This document shows, piece after piece, positions 26,524 through 37,880 of a stretch of 64,000 nucleotides of DNA; the first letter of the stretch is position 1, and each line of letters starts with the position of its first letter. The translations under genes were made by a program, and so were the position numbers. The notes under the pieces were generated by a model. That model was not told the origin of the DNA, did not search any database, and saw nothing but the letters and a program-made list of their open reading frames with translations. The DNA comes from Zerene cesonia. Its lineage: Eukaryota; Arthropoda; Insecta; Lepidoptera; Pieridae. Location: assembly GCF_012273895.1 (NCBI RefSeq), contig NC_052112.1, positions 4,340,001 through 4,404,000 on the forward strand, given 5' to 3'.

Positions 26524-27225
26524 ATTTAAATAATTTTTTATTGTTATTCTGACGTAATCCTTCCTTTAATAAATAAAATACGCATTAGAATGTGGCACGA
26601 TGTAAATAAATTAAAATTTTCTTAACAATTCCATTCCCTGCAATGTGAAATACCCGCGTCCTTAAGAAAACTGTATTTTGGAGGGTTATATTCACAAATA
26701 GGTCGCGTGGCGCCCTTAAATCACTTACGTAGAACAGAAACGGGTCTAAAGCATTAAAGTTTCTGCTTTTGCTCAACGGGATTAGGAAAAACGGAATAAG
26801 GAGATTTTTAAACTCTAACCTAATTCTTTGTATTCTTTTTAATGGAATACCTATCTAGTGTAATTGAAATTTAAGTTCTTATTTGTTGCCTGAAATGTAT
26901 ACTTTATCTTTGTACTTGAACATATGAAACGAACGGTATTTCATGGGCTCCTTTTATCGTTACATCATATATTAAATTAAAAATTTATTAATTATATATT
27001 TATTAATTATATAATAATTAATGAATATAATCAATTCTCACTGTATTTATTTGTCTATCTCAATCGTTGATATCAAAACCAGTAAAATCCAAGTTGCAAT
27101 TGAAATTTACTGGATATAATAAGATAATCTTTAAAAAAATACTATTTTCAAGATGAACCGTAATATAATTATGTAAACCGGCAAGCTAAGATCGATCGTA
27201 TATGTTATATTGTTAACTTTTCAAC
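26524..27225. repeat. Duplicated block, copy 1 (about 702 bp)
   Basis: Aligns by eye over its whole length to 28381-29051. The core 26640-26870 is almost identical to 28496-28725 (for example TAAGAAAACTGTATTTTGGA and GGTCGCGTGGCGCCCTTAAA), while the AT-rich parts differ by short indels. Immediately right of it is a 52-bp segment (27227-27278) found again, identical, at 28328-28379. Confidence 0.93.
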
Positions 27226-27226
27226 T

Positions 27227-27278
27227 TTTCAAAATTTCTAATTTATAAAGCATTTCAATGCTATAAAACTAAAAATTA
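27227..27278. repeat. 52-bp direct repeat, copy 1
   Basis: Identical to 28328-28379. Here it follows block copy 1; there it precedes block copy 2. This order suggests a tandem array spanning the gap. Confidence 0.9.
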
Positions 27279-27303
27279 AATTTAACAAAGGCCGCGTTCC
27301 ATC

Positions 27304-28303
27304 NNNNNNNNNNNNNNNNNNNNNNNNNNNNNNNNNNNNNNNNNNNNNNNNNNNNNNNNNNNNNNNNNNNNNNNNNNNNNNNNNNNNNNNNNNNNNNNNN
27401 NNNNNNNNNNNNNNNNNNNNNNNNNNNNNNNNNNNNNNNNNNNNNNNNNNNNNNNNNNNNNNNNNNNNNNNNNNNNNNNNNNNNNNNNNNNNNNNNNNNN
27501 NNNNNNNNNNNNNNNNNNNNNNNNNNNNNNNNNNNNNNNNNNNNNNNNNNNNNNNNNNNNNNNNNNNNNNNNNNNNNNNNNNNNNNNNNNNNNNNNNNNN
27601 NNNNNNNNNNNNNNNNNNNNNNNNNNNNNNNNNNNNNNNNNNNNNNNNNNNNNNNNNNNNNNNNNNNNNNNNNNNNNNNNNNNNNNNNNNNNNNNNNNNN
27701 NNNNNNNNNNNNNNNNNNNNNNNNNNNNNNNNNNNNNNNNNNNNNNNNNNNNNNNNNNNNNNNNNNNNNNNNNNNNNNNNNNNNNNNNNNNNNNNNNNNN
27801 NNNNNNNNNNNNNNNNNNNNNNNNNNNNNNNNNNNNNNNNNNNNNNNNNNNNNNNNNNNNNNNNNNNNNNNNNNNNNNNNNNNNNNNNNNNNNNNNNNNN
27901 NNNNNNNNNNNNNNNNNNNNNNNNNNNNNNNNNNNNNNNNNNNNNNNNNNNNNNNNNNNNNNNNNNNNNNNNNNNNNNNNNNNNNNNNNNNNNNNNNNNN
28001 NNNNNNNNNNNNNNNNNNNNNNNNNNNNNNNNNNNNNNNNNNNNNNNNNNNNNNNNNNNNNNNNNNNNNNNNNNNNNNNNNNNNNNNNNNNNNNNNNNNN
28101 NNNNNNNNNNNNNNNNNNNNNNNNNNNNNNNNNNNNNNNNNNNNNNNNNNNNNNNNNNNNNNNNNNNNNNNNNNNNNNNNNNNNNNNNNNNNNNNNNNNN
28201 NNNNNNNNNNNNNNNNNNNNNNNNNNNNNNNNNNNNNNNNNNNNNNNNNNNNNNNNNNNNNNNNNNNNNNNNNNNNNNNNNNNNNNNNNNNNNNNNNNNN
28301 NNN
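27304..28303. other. Assembly gap, exactly 1000 N
   Basis: Placeholder gap between the two copies of the duplicated block. Any open frame read through it is an artefact. Confidence 0.98.
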
Positions 28304-28327
28304 CTCGTGATCAAATTTTTTCTATTC

Positions 28328-28379
28328 TTTCAAAATTTCTAATTTATAAAGCATTTCAATGCTATAAAACTAAAAATTA
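28328..28379. repeat. 52-bp direct repeat, copy 2
   Basis: Identical to 27227-27278; ends one base before block copy 2. Confidence 0.9.
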
Positions 28380-28380
28380 T

Positions 28381-29051
28381 ATTTAAATAATTATTTTATT
28401 TTATTCTGACGTCATCCTTCCCTTAATAAATAAAAAACGGATTTGAATGTGGCACAATGTAAAGAAATCAAAATTTCCTTTACAGTACCATTCCCTGCAA
28501 TGTGAAATACCCGCGGCCTTAAGAAAACTGTATTTTGGAGGGTTATATTCACGAATAGGTCGCGTGGCGCCCTTAAATCACTTACGTAGAACAGAAACGG
28601 GTCTAAAGCAGTAAAGTTTCTACTTTTGCTCAACGGGATTAGGAAAAACGGAATAAGGAGATTTTTAAACTCTAACCTAATTCTTTGTATTCTTTTTAAT
28701 GGAATACCTATCTAGTGTAATTGAGATTTAAGTTCTTTTTTGTTGCCTGAAATGTAATTTATCTTTGTACTTGAACATATGAAACGCACGGTATTCCATG
28801 GGCTCCTTTATCTATACATTATATATTAACTTAAACATTTATTAATTATATTCTTAACCAATTCTCACTGTATTTATTAATCTATCTCATCGTTGATATC
28901 AAATCCAGTAGAATCCAAGTTGCAATTGAAATTTACTGAATATAATAGGACAATCTTTAAAAAAAAACTATTTACAAGATGAACCGTAATATAATTATAT
29001 AAACCGGCAAGCTAAGATCGATCGTATATGTCATATTGTTAACTTTTCAAC
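28381..29051. repeat. Duplicated block, copy 2 (about 671 bp)
   Basis: Second copy of the block at 26524-27225. It keeps a full CRE palindrome TGACGTCA at 28407-28414, where copy 1 has TGACGTAA (26550-26557). The most conserved part is the GC-richer 230-bp core. Confidence 0.93.
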
Positions 29052-29803
29052 AAACACAGTTGTGAGTCTTCGTTCGAAGTAGTGTAACATAAAGTTCGTT
29101 TGTAAAGTTGCAGTTAGATACGTGATCTCTTCAAGACTGTATAACTTTCAATACAAACTATCGAAGCTTTGTTACTGACATTTGTTACTTTTTAGAAACT
29201 TTAAAGGTCTTTCAGCTTTTTCAGTTAGTACGGCGAACTTCATAATGATATTTACAAAAAAATAATGGAAAGTTACGGAATGCTATGTCACTTTTGGTTA
29301 TAGATTTTAATTGTCAGCCTAAAACGAATTAAATCTTGATATAATGATTTAATGCCATGCGATATAAAGAACATACTTACATCGCGCTTGAATTTTTAAA
29401 TAAAGTTTTTATTGTATTATTTAATATTCGTAATTGTGTGTATCTTTTGCTATGCGGAATATTTATTGCTCCTACTTTTCCGGTAATTGGGTTACAAACT
29501 ACGGCGATACTCGAGAGCAATTTGTCAAAATCTGTACGCAAGTTTGTTCGAGAAGTTAACTCTGTTTCACTTTATTAATTGTGCCTTTTGCGACGTAAGC
29601 AATTGGTACTTACGGTAGTTTTTCTATTATGTGATTGTCTTAAGATAAATTTGGAATTTCTTAACTTATATGTTATTGCTTTTTTTTATACAAAATAACG
29701 TTATTTTCAAGATTATTCTTAACTTGATCGATCACTGTTCCAAGAGCTCATAAATAATATGAGATGTATCCAGGCAGAAGTTTTAAGAAAATGAAACTAT
29801 ATA

Positions 29804-31141
29804 ATGACTAGTCCTAGACGTTCAAAAAAGTATGGCCAGTGTGTAATACAACAAGTGGATTGGGATTCCCCGTCAACTGAAACTGGAACAGTCAAGAGAA
29901 GATCTTCATGTCCAGAAAATTCTACAAGAACGACAAATGTAGCACAAGATGTTATAACTGAAACTACTACACCTTCGGACACAAGTAGCGGTACCTCAAA
30001 AAGCCTCAATGGAGATGACAAGACTGATTCTCTAGTAGAAATAGAACAAAGAATATCGTGTATCATTAATGAAAATAGAACATCACAAAGTAACTCTGAA
30101 AGCGATATTGATATTTTGATTGAAGGTATTTTGGATGATTCCTCCGAGGGCAATTTAGTAGGAAGTCAGCATGATGTCAGGAAATCTGATCGCAGTAAAA
30201 CTTTTATTAAGTCTGAAGACATTTCAACAAAAGAAAAAGTTCAAAACACTAAGAATGAAGACATATCAATACCTAAAAAGATTAAGGAGCGGAAACATAA
30301 TGCTTCTGTATCAATTAAAAAGATAAATAAAACCTCAGATATTCTAAGAAAAAGCGGTGCATCCAGAGAAACCCTTAAAACAGAGAGTAAATCAAGTGTT
30401 CTTCCCATTTACAGAGCTACAGTACAATCTAGTTATTTAGAATTAGGTGAAGATAAGCAAAAAAATAAAGTTATATCCAAGTTGAAGTTACCATTTTCAC
30501 CGTCAAAAGCAATGGATAAACCAAAGATTCATTTTTTACACGAAAGAACTAATATTAAAGAGACTAAACCATCATCGCTATTAGCTTCACCTGTCCGGAG
30601 AACAATATCAAATGAGTATGTGCGACTTAAATTCACAAATGATACCGTGATGCGAAGGACTATAGATGGTAAATCAATACCAAAAATAACCCCAAAAATT
30701 CAATCGATTATTCCCGAAAGCCCAATAGACAGTGAGGATCCTTTTCTTAATTTAAGCCCAAATAAAAAATATACGGTAACTGTAAATAACAAAGTGAGAT
30801 GTGATAAAGATAATTACGTTATATTTGATCCGAAAACGGGGTTTAGCTCCACTCAAACTTTAAAATCATCAAGAATTCCCGCTAAATCAACTTCAATCGA
30901 GAAATCAAAGATTCCACTAAAATCGCCGCCAGGTGAACATTCGGCCAGTGTGTCTAAATTTACAAGTGCTAGTGATACCGATAGCGGTATATTATCTTTA
31001 AATTCACCAAGTGATGTGAAGAAGCCAGCATATTACGTGAATGCTGCAGTGTTTAGTGAAACAGCCAAGAAAAGTGCAGCAGATTTGGATATTACAATCG
31101 TTGATCCATCAGTGGCGAAAAAGGCAACTGATCAAATAAAA
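29804..31141 (+). CDS. Candidate alternative first coding exon B (446 codons), NAV/sickie-like
   Basis: The longest open frame in the window. It starts at ATG 29804, ten bases after an in-frame TGA at 29792 with no AG acceptor in between, and stays open to a consensus donor AAA|GTAAGT at 31142 in phase 0. The 446-residue product is Ser/Lys/Thr-rich and probably disordered: basic start (SPRRSKKYG, residues 3-11), acidic stretch (residues 71-116), then a Lys/Ser-rich tail. It has SIIP (301-304), SRIP (356-359) and SKIP (368-371), the last two in basic context, matching the [ST]-x-I-P motif of EB1-binding plus-end proteins, a known property of neuron navigators. In-frame joining to the CH exon at 61682 is possible. 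I recognise no globular domain. It could belong to another gene nested here, but strand, phase and motifs favour a NAV N-terminus. Confidence 0.7.
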
Positions 31142-31245
31142 GTAAGTTTTATTCCTTTATAATTCTTTAATATCTCGATACTCGACACCACTTTCTGTAT
31201 TAATTTTTTTTATATGTTGGGAAACAATTTTATCTTTTTGAAAAA

Positions 31246-31435
31246 CTAGCTGCGCCCCGCGGTTTCACCGTCCGTATCCCGTAGGAATATCAGGATAAAA
31301 AGTTATATGCCTATATGTTATTTCAGTTGTTCAGCTGTCTACGTACCAAATTTCATTGCAATCGGTTCAGTAGTTTACATACAACACATACACATCCTTA
31401 CAAACTTTCACATTTATAATATTAGTAGGGTAGGA
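31246..31435 (-). mobile_element. Non-autonomous Helitron, both termini present
   Basis: Minus strand: TC at 31435-31434, ACTAATATTATAAATGTG, the AATGAAATTTGGTACGTAGA block, and CTAG at 31249-31246, flanked by A and T. A short deletion has shortened the 3' hairpin (GACGGTGAAACCGCGG). It lies 104 bp downstream of the exon B donor. Confidence 0.85.
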
Positions 31436-31827
31436 TTAGATAGGATGAACATGAATTAAATTTTCTATTGAATTTCGTAAAAAAAAGAATGAAATTTTGG
31501 ATACGTAACTATTACAATACCTTCATTTAGAATACCAACATTTAGAATACCTTTGGAATAAGATAATATAAATAGAGCACATTTGGAATAAGGTTCATAT
31601 TGAATTTTAATATTAAAAATAGGCAGATTTATTATTTTAATACTCTATTCAAGCCTGTAGTATTTTTTGAACGTAACGCCATCTATGATCGAGTAGGCAA
31701 ACTACTAATTGTAAGTTTTACAACAATTTACTGATTAATTAAAACTGAGATATTTTAGCTCCATTAATATTTTTATTACACTTTGGTTGTTATAAAAATT
31801 TAGTTTTTTCGTAAGGAAATAAAACAA

Positions 31828-31862
31828 CGTTGACTTGAAACGTTGTACGTTTCAAGTCAACG
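31828..31862. repeat. Perfect hairpin, 16-bp arms, 3-nt loop
   Basis: Left arm 31828-31843 (CGTTGACTTGAAACGT), loop TGT, right arm 31847-31862 exactly complementary. GC-richer than the other hairpins. Confidence 0.93.
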
Positions 31863-32722
31863 AAAGATGATAATTATCGTAGTATAGCTATTCCTCACCA
31901 GATGGCGCTGTATCTAAAGCCATTTTATGATTCTTCCCCTCATTAAACTCTTCACGAGATGTATATCACTCCACACTACCGCATTATTCGGAAGCAATCG
32001 TGCAGTTAATATACAAATGGGTCCATTTGGTGAAAATAATGAATGGTAGCCGGGCGTGTTATGGGATCGCTTTTGTAATGACGGTGTTTTATAAGCGAAG
32101 GTAATTACTATAGCGCTAACAATCGCCCAATGTTTTGCTGCACTAATTGCTTGGATATTGACAACAGCTATCTAATAGTCTACATATAAAAATAATTGAC
32201 ATAAATAAATTAGTTAGTATTTACAGTAAGATAATACCAATAATTATACTTATATTCGTTATATTGTTAAATATATGTCTTAGACGTTTTACTAATATAG
32301 AAATCATTCAAAAGGGCTTCTGAATCGTCAAAATACTTATCTATATAATTTTATTTTTCAAACAATTAGTTTTCTATTTTCTGTCAAAATTAATAATGTT
32401 TATTTGTTAGTGATTATTATCATCTATCTGGGATAAGTAAACTGGTCTTATCTACATACAGCCAAGCATAGGTTTTGGTATGGTGTGGAAAGAATGCATC
32501 GATGGCCTCATTTGTAATTTAATGTACAATCGCCAGGCGAATCACATACAACGCAGACGGCAGTGAGAATCTGATGCCTGATTACTTAGGGCTTGTGGCG
32601 AATACGTTATTGAGTCGATAGCAATAAACCTAGTTTACCTAGATAGTCACAGATAATTTTTAGTACTGATTATTGGTGATAATAATAATTAATGATGATA
32701 AAAATACTACATAATCACACTA

Positions 32723-32784
32723 TCAAACTTTACACTAATATTATAAATGTGAAAGTTTGTTTGTTTGGATGTTTGTCCGTCTAG
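32723..32784 (+). mobile_element. Possible minimal Helitron (62 bp)
   Basis: Contains ACTAATATTATAAATGTG, the family's 5' subterminal block, then AAAGTTTGTTTGTTTGGATG. It is bounded by A|TC at 32722-32724 and CTAG|T at 32781-32785. CAAACTTT and AAAGTTTG can pair across it. It may be an extreme deletion product or just a 5' fragment that happens to meet a CTAG. Confidence 0.35.
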
Positions 32785-33310
32785 TACTATATATATTAAA
32801 AATTTCAATGCTTACAAACGGCTAAATTCGCTTTTAATATAATATATATTAATAAAACTTATTTATTTAGGTAACATGCAATTATATCTTAGATGAAATA
32901 ATTATTTGATTACATTTTTAAAACTGCAGCTCTAAAACTTGAAGCTCGAACACTTTTAACGGAAACATTTTGCGGGAAGCCACGCTAATGAGTGTAAGCG
33001 CGGAATACCAACACTTGGAATACCGCGGACTAAGAGCTCGGGCCTCTCAAGAGCCCTCCACATAAACGGGTATGCTCTTTTATCCTCTCTTCAAACTGTT
33101 TCACTTTGTTTTTAATCCCTACAAATGACGGAACCGCCATCACTTTGTTCGTCTATCGTGGACATTGTTTTTCATACTTGCATCTGAAACACTTTTAATG
33201 TGGTTTTTAATTTAGTCTGACATTGAACGGGTAATTAAGTAAAAGCTAAAGAGGATTGTAACGCTGTCTAGTACTATTAGATATAAATATTTACCATATA
33301 TAGAACAAAT

Positions 33311-33369
33311 TCTATCCTATTCTATCCTACTTCTTATCCTACTATCCTATCCTACTATCCTTCTTACTA
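33311..33369. repeat. TATCCTAC-type simple repeat abutting a Helitron 5' end
   Basis: About seven imperfect units of TATCCTAC / TATCCTAT, directly followed by the Helitron 5' terminus at 33370. The unit equals the terminal bases of the element. Confidence 0.85.
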
Positions 33370-33556
33370 TCCCACTAATGTTATAAATGCGAAAGTTTGT
33401 AAGGATGTAATGTGTTGTATGTAAACTACTCAACCGATTGCAATGAAATTTGGTACGTAGACAGCTGGACAACTGGAATAACATATACGCAACTTTTTAT
33501 CCCGATATTCTTACGGGTTACGGACTTACGCGGGTGAAACCGCGCAGCGCAGCTTG
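33370..33556 (+). mobile_element. Non-autonomous Helitron with mutated 3' terminus (CTTG)
   Basis: Starts TCCCACTAATGTTATAAATG after an A, contains the family core and the GCGGGTGAAACCGCG hairpin region, and ends CTTG at 33553-33556 followed by T. Other copies end CTAG, so one base of the terminal tetranucleotide has changed. Confidence 0.85.
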
Positions 33557-33714
33557 TATGATTATATTTCAAGCTGTTTTAATAATTTATGCCAACAAGT
33601 GTTGGTCGCCGTTTTTAAATTTCACATTTATCTAATTTGTGTAAGTAATATCACTCCTTCATATGAGAAGGCCGCACCGTAAAGAACATTTGTTATTATA
33701 AAATATTTTTTTTT

Positions 33715-33756
33715 TATATTATTGAAGGACTTATCTAGAAGTCCCTCAATAATATA
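33715..33756. repeat. Near-perfect hairpin, 18-nt arms, 1 mismatch
   Basis: Left arm 33715-33732 (TATATTATTGAAGGACTT), loop ATCTAG, right arm 33739-33756 complementary except for one A/C pair. Confidence 0.9.
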
Positions 33757-33949
33757 GCGTAATCTGACCATTTACTGTAGTGTAGAAAAGCGTACTTCGA
33801 TTTATGGTTCTTCAATGATAAATCATTAAAACGTATATTTATTAATAAAACAGAATTAAAGAAAAGTCAAACAGTTTTAAATATAAACTGTGTAAAAATA
33901 GTGAAAAGAAAATTTCTAGAAAATTTAAATGTAACAAAAATAGCGATGG

Positions 33950-34080
33950 ATGGCGGGCATTTTCTAGGAAAGTCGTTTTGAAGTGAAATCAAAGGGAGCC
34001 CGCGGGCGTCCGTCGGCGTTACCACGCCGCTCACGTGCGGGGCCCATAACCTAATTACTTGTAGACTTGTTGCCCGAGAG
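33950..34080. promoter_or_regulatory. GC-rich intronic island, candidate enhancer or promoter
   Basis: Isolated GC-rich stretch (GAGCCCGCGGGCGTCCGTCG, CACGCCGCTCACGTGCGGGG) with a CACGTG E-box, followed by CTAATTAC, a homeodomain-type core. No open frame or repeat explains the composition. Function not shown by the sequence. Confidence 0.3.
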
Positions 34081-37000
34081 ACATGGACATAGTAATGAAC
34101 TGGAGTCTAGATTTAATATTCGATATTTATTGGATACAAATGCTTATTGTTAATCGTGATTTCCGGGCACGAGTTGTTGGTCGTTTTGTTGTTGCGCTCT
34201 TGTGATTATAAGGACTAGCCGCAAACAATGCAGTGCTAGTGAAGCGCAGACAGAGAAATGTACCTATAATTGAAAATGCATTTTTGCTGAAAATATATTT
34301 GAAAACCTCCCGTTGAAGCACTTTTTTTAACTTAGCTATTTTGTAATATCATTACGAATATATACTTTAATTTTATTAATAGTTTATATCGTTTAATATT
34401 GATAATAGCTTGCTAATTGCTATATCAAGGCAATTTAAATAATTATGATGGAATTAATTAAGGACCATACATTATGTTAATATAAAGGTATGCATAATAC
34501 ACATACTGGTGCATTGCCAAATTGAACAATATCATAACTTTCCCCGGATACGCAAATTGTTTGGCTGCGATCCGTATCGGGTTAATGTTACAGAAACATG
34601 TTTACAGGCTCATACTATGTGATTTCATACTATGTAATGGTAATAAATTTGTTAAAAAAACTCTATTCATTTGGGCCTGAAACATTTCACTTCATTAACT
34701 GTTTTATTATGGCCAGTATTTGTTTTGTCTTTAGAACAGTCTTTAGAACAAGTCTTTGTTTGCTTTTAGAACAACTAATCAGAGTGTTTCAGAATAATAA
34801 CAGCAACTTTACATTTTGAAATGTATTATTGAATATTAACGGTTGTTTAAACAATAGTTTTTAACTCGATTTTGTGAAATATGTAACTTATATATTTTAT
34901 AAATTGTATTGCTTCATGTGAGAACTTTATACCCCTTACTAATTTATTCTGCCGATTTAAATATCTAACATAATATTTTGAGGGTTTCAAAATATAATCT
35001 AACAATTGTATTAAATACAATTCTTGATGTGACATCACTTACATAATTTTTAGATTGGTTATTAGTTTTAGCCTTCGTCACATTTTAATAAATAAACGGT
35101 AATATAATATACAATTTTTTTCTCATCTTATCTCAAAAGAGGTCTATATTATTTTTATATCTATGTCATCATCAAACCTTCTTCCGGCCAAATCTTGGAC
35201 CCCAAAGTGTCTATTTATCGAGTGAATGAGGGTGCATTCATTTGATCCTTACTTACCTCTAAACCCTGTATCTACAAGGCGCTTCGGCTTACATTTTTAA
35301 CACAAAATTGAGATACAGACTTTATAAGTAGCAAGCTTTCTACTAAAATTTTACAGACTGTTATAATATTTATATTAACTTTATATTTAATAAAAAAATT
35401 AAAACTTCTTCAAAAATTAAAAAGTACAGTTACGTCGAAGTTAAGTAATTTGTTTTACTTCAATTAGTTTAGTTTCGTATTTCTATTGCTATTTTTTTAA
35501 GTATTTTATATAGACAGTAGACATCCCGATGATAATATGGTTTAGGAGAGTCGTTTAATGTGTGCATATGTTTTTCCGAAGTAAAGCATCAATGACGATT
35601 AAATGTATATTTCATTAAAATATTATGTGAATCCATACCCATTGCGTTTATGTTTGAATTCATATACGAATCCGAAATATTATTTGACAAATAACTAATT
35701 TTAATACAGGTTCACGCCTTAAAAATTTAATTTTTAAGGATAGACACATGTAAAACTAAAATGGTAGTTACAAGGAACAGTTTAAATATATATTTTATTA
35801 CACTAAACGTATATTCAAGGATGTGTATGGGGGTTGAATTATTTACGCGCCTCACGACTGATATATGAACAATTCACCTTGTATCCAAGTCGCTATGGTG
35901 TCACTTAGAAGACGTATGCCTCCCCCAAACAGCAATTACAATGATGCATGTACTCTTAAAACGAGTTGACTAAAGTTTTGTCTGCAGTAATGCCAAAAAA
36001 TGTTGTTCTAAACGATATATGTATACGAATTCAATGGTAGTATTGAATCAATTGTTGTGGGGGTGTTTCATGCAATAGTTATAAGCGAAATAATGTAATA
36101 ATGACTCGAGGATTGTTCAGAACTAGCTATTATCATAGCTATCATATATATATTAGCTAATTTATTTAATTAAATTTAGTAACATTGTTTTGTTTATTGG
36201 CTTTAAATAAGATTTTCTTGTAAATCTTTCTTTTGTACCTACTCATAATTACATGTATGTTAATAGCAAAGTAATCTTACAATTTCCTAGAGCACTATTT
36301 CTGACTGACTGAACAGAATTTTGACCTTTTGTAAATATCAGTTTTATTCATTGCATGCTTAAATCGGTACAGTAAAATTTCGATAAACGGAATTTAGTGC
36401 TTATTTAATGATAGTAAAATGCCCATATCCTGTCGGAGTTTATTTTTGTTTTCATTAGTAGCAGTAAATTATTTTCTCTCCTCTGAATTATGGCTGCTCC
36501 AAATGACAGTCCGTTGTTTAACGCTCTTAATGGGGTAACCGTTTCATTTTATTCTGTTGATATATGGATTTTATAATATGTTTCCGCATTCCACGTGATT
36601 TAAGTTCAATTACACATTTAAATTATGTTTTTTAATCAAAACTTCTTATATAAAATTCTTATTTAGCTTCGAAAGCTTATCGATTTTGTTTAATTCTCAT
36701 TCTCTTGCTAAATAGTTTATAAATTCCAAGAACTAATTTTAGTAATAAACATATTAATAAATAGTAACTAATATTGTTTGCTATTATTGGGCACAATACA
36801 TTTAAAACGTGACTATATATCGAATTTTTTATTTATTAAAATGTATCAAGTTAATTTATCGTTGTTCTTGATACGATACAGCGTTAAAAGAGAAATAGTA
36901 AAGATCCAATGCATTGGTTACAAAGCTCAACAATAATTCATTTTAATACGGGCTTCTGTTCTATATTTCAAAGGGGATTAATTTCGAGCGGTAAGTAGCT

Positions 37001-37880
37001 ACTAAGCCGCTTCGTTACTTTTACTAATTATACAGAACAAGCGCATCGATGTCTGAACTTGACGTTTTTATTTCTTTCCACTGAGACGATGGAAGATATT
37101 AATCAGAATCCTGTTCTCTGAAATGCGTTTATATAATTATACACGCAATTGAGTTTCAGGTATGTTTTGGGTGTAGAAAACTGTTATTTAAGTGAAAACA
37201 TAAACTATGTCTATTATACAGGTACGTATAAATTTGCACAGAGTGGCAATAATTTCAAATCACACCGTGTCAAACTTCAAATGAATATCCTTTATATTTG
37301 TCTAGATCCCCTTTCTGTTAGTGACGGATGACAGGGGCGATAATTGGTATGATGGTACTATTCTGAGAGCGGGCGTCACTGCCCTTCCTCGCATTGAACT
37401 AAAAATGGCTCAATCAGTCAAACGAAGCTCCTAGGAAGAAATCAAAAGCTACGTAAGTCATTATTTCCGGTGATTATCGAGTGAGAGTTAATAATGCCTT
37501 TCGATGATGTGCGTAATTGGAGAGCACATAACGAGATTTTAGATTCATGTAGGTACTACTTATACGTAGTTTAATAAATGTTTAGTGAATTGGTGTTAAT
37601 TTACTTAAATTTAGAATTTCAAATACGAATTATTTTATATTCAATTCGTTGTATTTAACATTAGTTACTTCAATTTTGTGTCAGTTTCTGCGCTATAGAG
37701 ATGGTGGTCACTAATTGATACTTAATATAACGATAATATATTATTTTATACTCAGTACGTTTTTAAATTAATATACCTGAGTCTTCATGATTAAAAACTT
37801 GAAGTTATCGTAATTCCTCAACAGTAAAAGAATATTGTGCTACGTTCTAAAAAAAAAAACACATTCTACAAAATGTAGTT

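Larger units (their letters stand above)
12230..27303 (+). other. Long intron downstream of exon A, middle part
   Basis: No coding exon recognised in about 15 kb. Contents: GC-richer islands at about 12985-13030 and 13620-13650, a hairpin (14646-14687), a short Helitron copy (14752-14897), a CpG-rich candidate promoter (15481-15690), SINE remnants (17690-17985, 22151-22452, 23555-23612), an imperfect hairpin (20593-20645), a perfect hairpin (22907-22942) and the first copy of a duplicated block (26524-27225). Open frames in this stretch are short, overlap repeats, or have low-complexity translations. Confidence 0.55.
28304..29803 (+). other. Intron / 5' flank of exon B
   Basis: Holds the 52-bp repeat, block copy 2 and about 750 bp of AT-rich DNA directly before exon B. 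Possible acceptors for a leader exon are at about 29710 (pyrimidine tract then TTTTCAAG) and 29772 (ATCCAG). No coding exon seen. Confidence 0.5.

Noticed and set aside
27238..28314. Minus-strand open frame of 358 codons
   Set aside because: It runs through 1000 N, so it is an artefact of the gap.
26585..28633. Two similar 63- and 73-codon minus-strand frames
   Set aside because: Similarity comes from the duplicated DNA block; differences between copies are not biased toward silent changes as far as I can see by eye.
29797..30153. Minus-strand open frame of 118 codons
   Set aside because: Antisense shadow of exon B; the plus strand has the ATG, composition and donor of a real exon.
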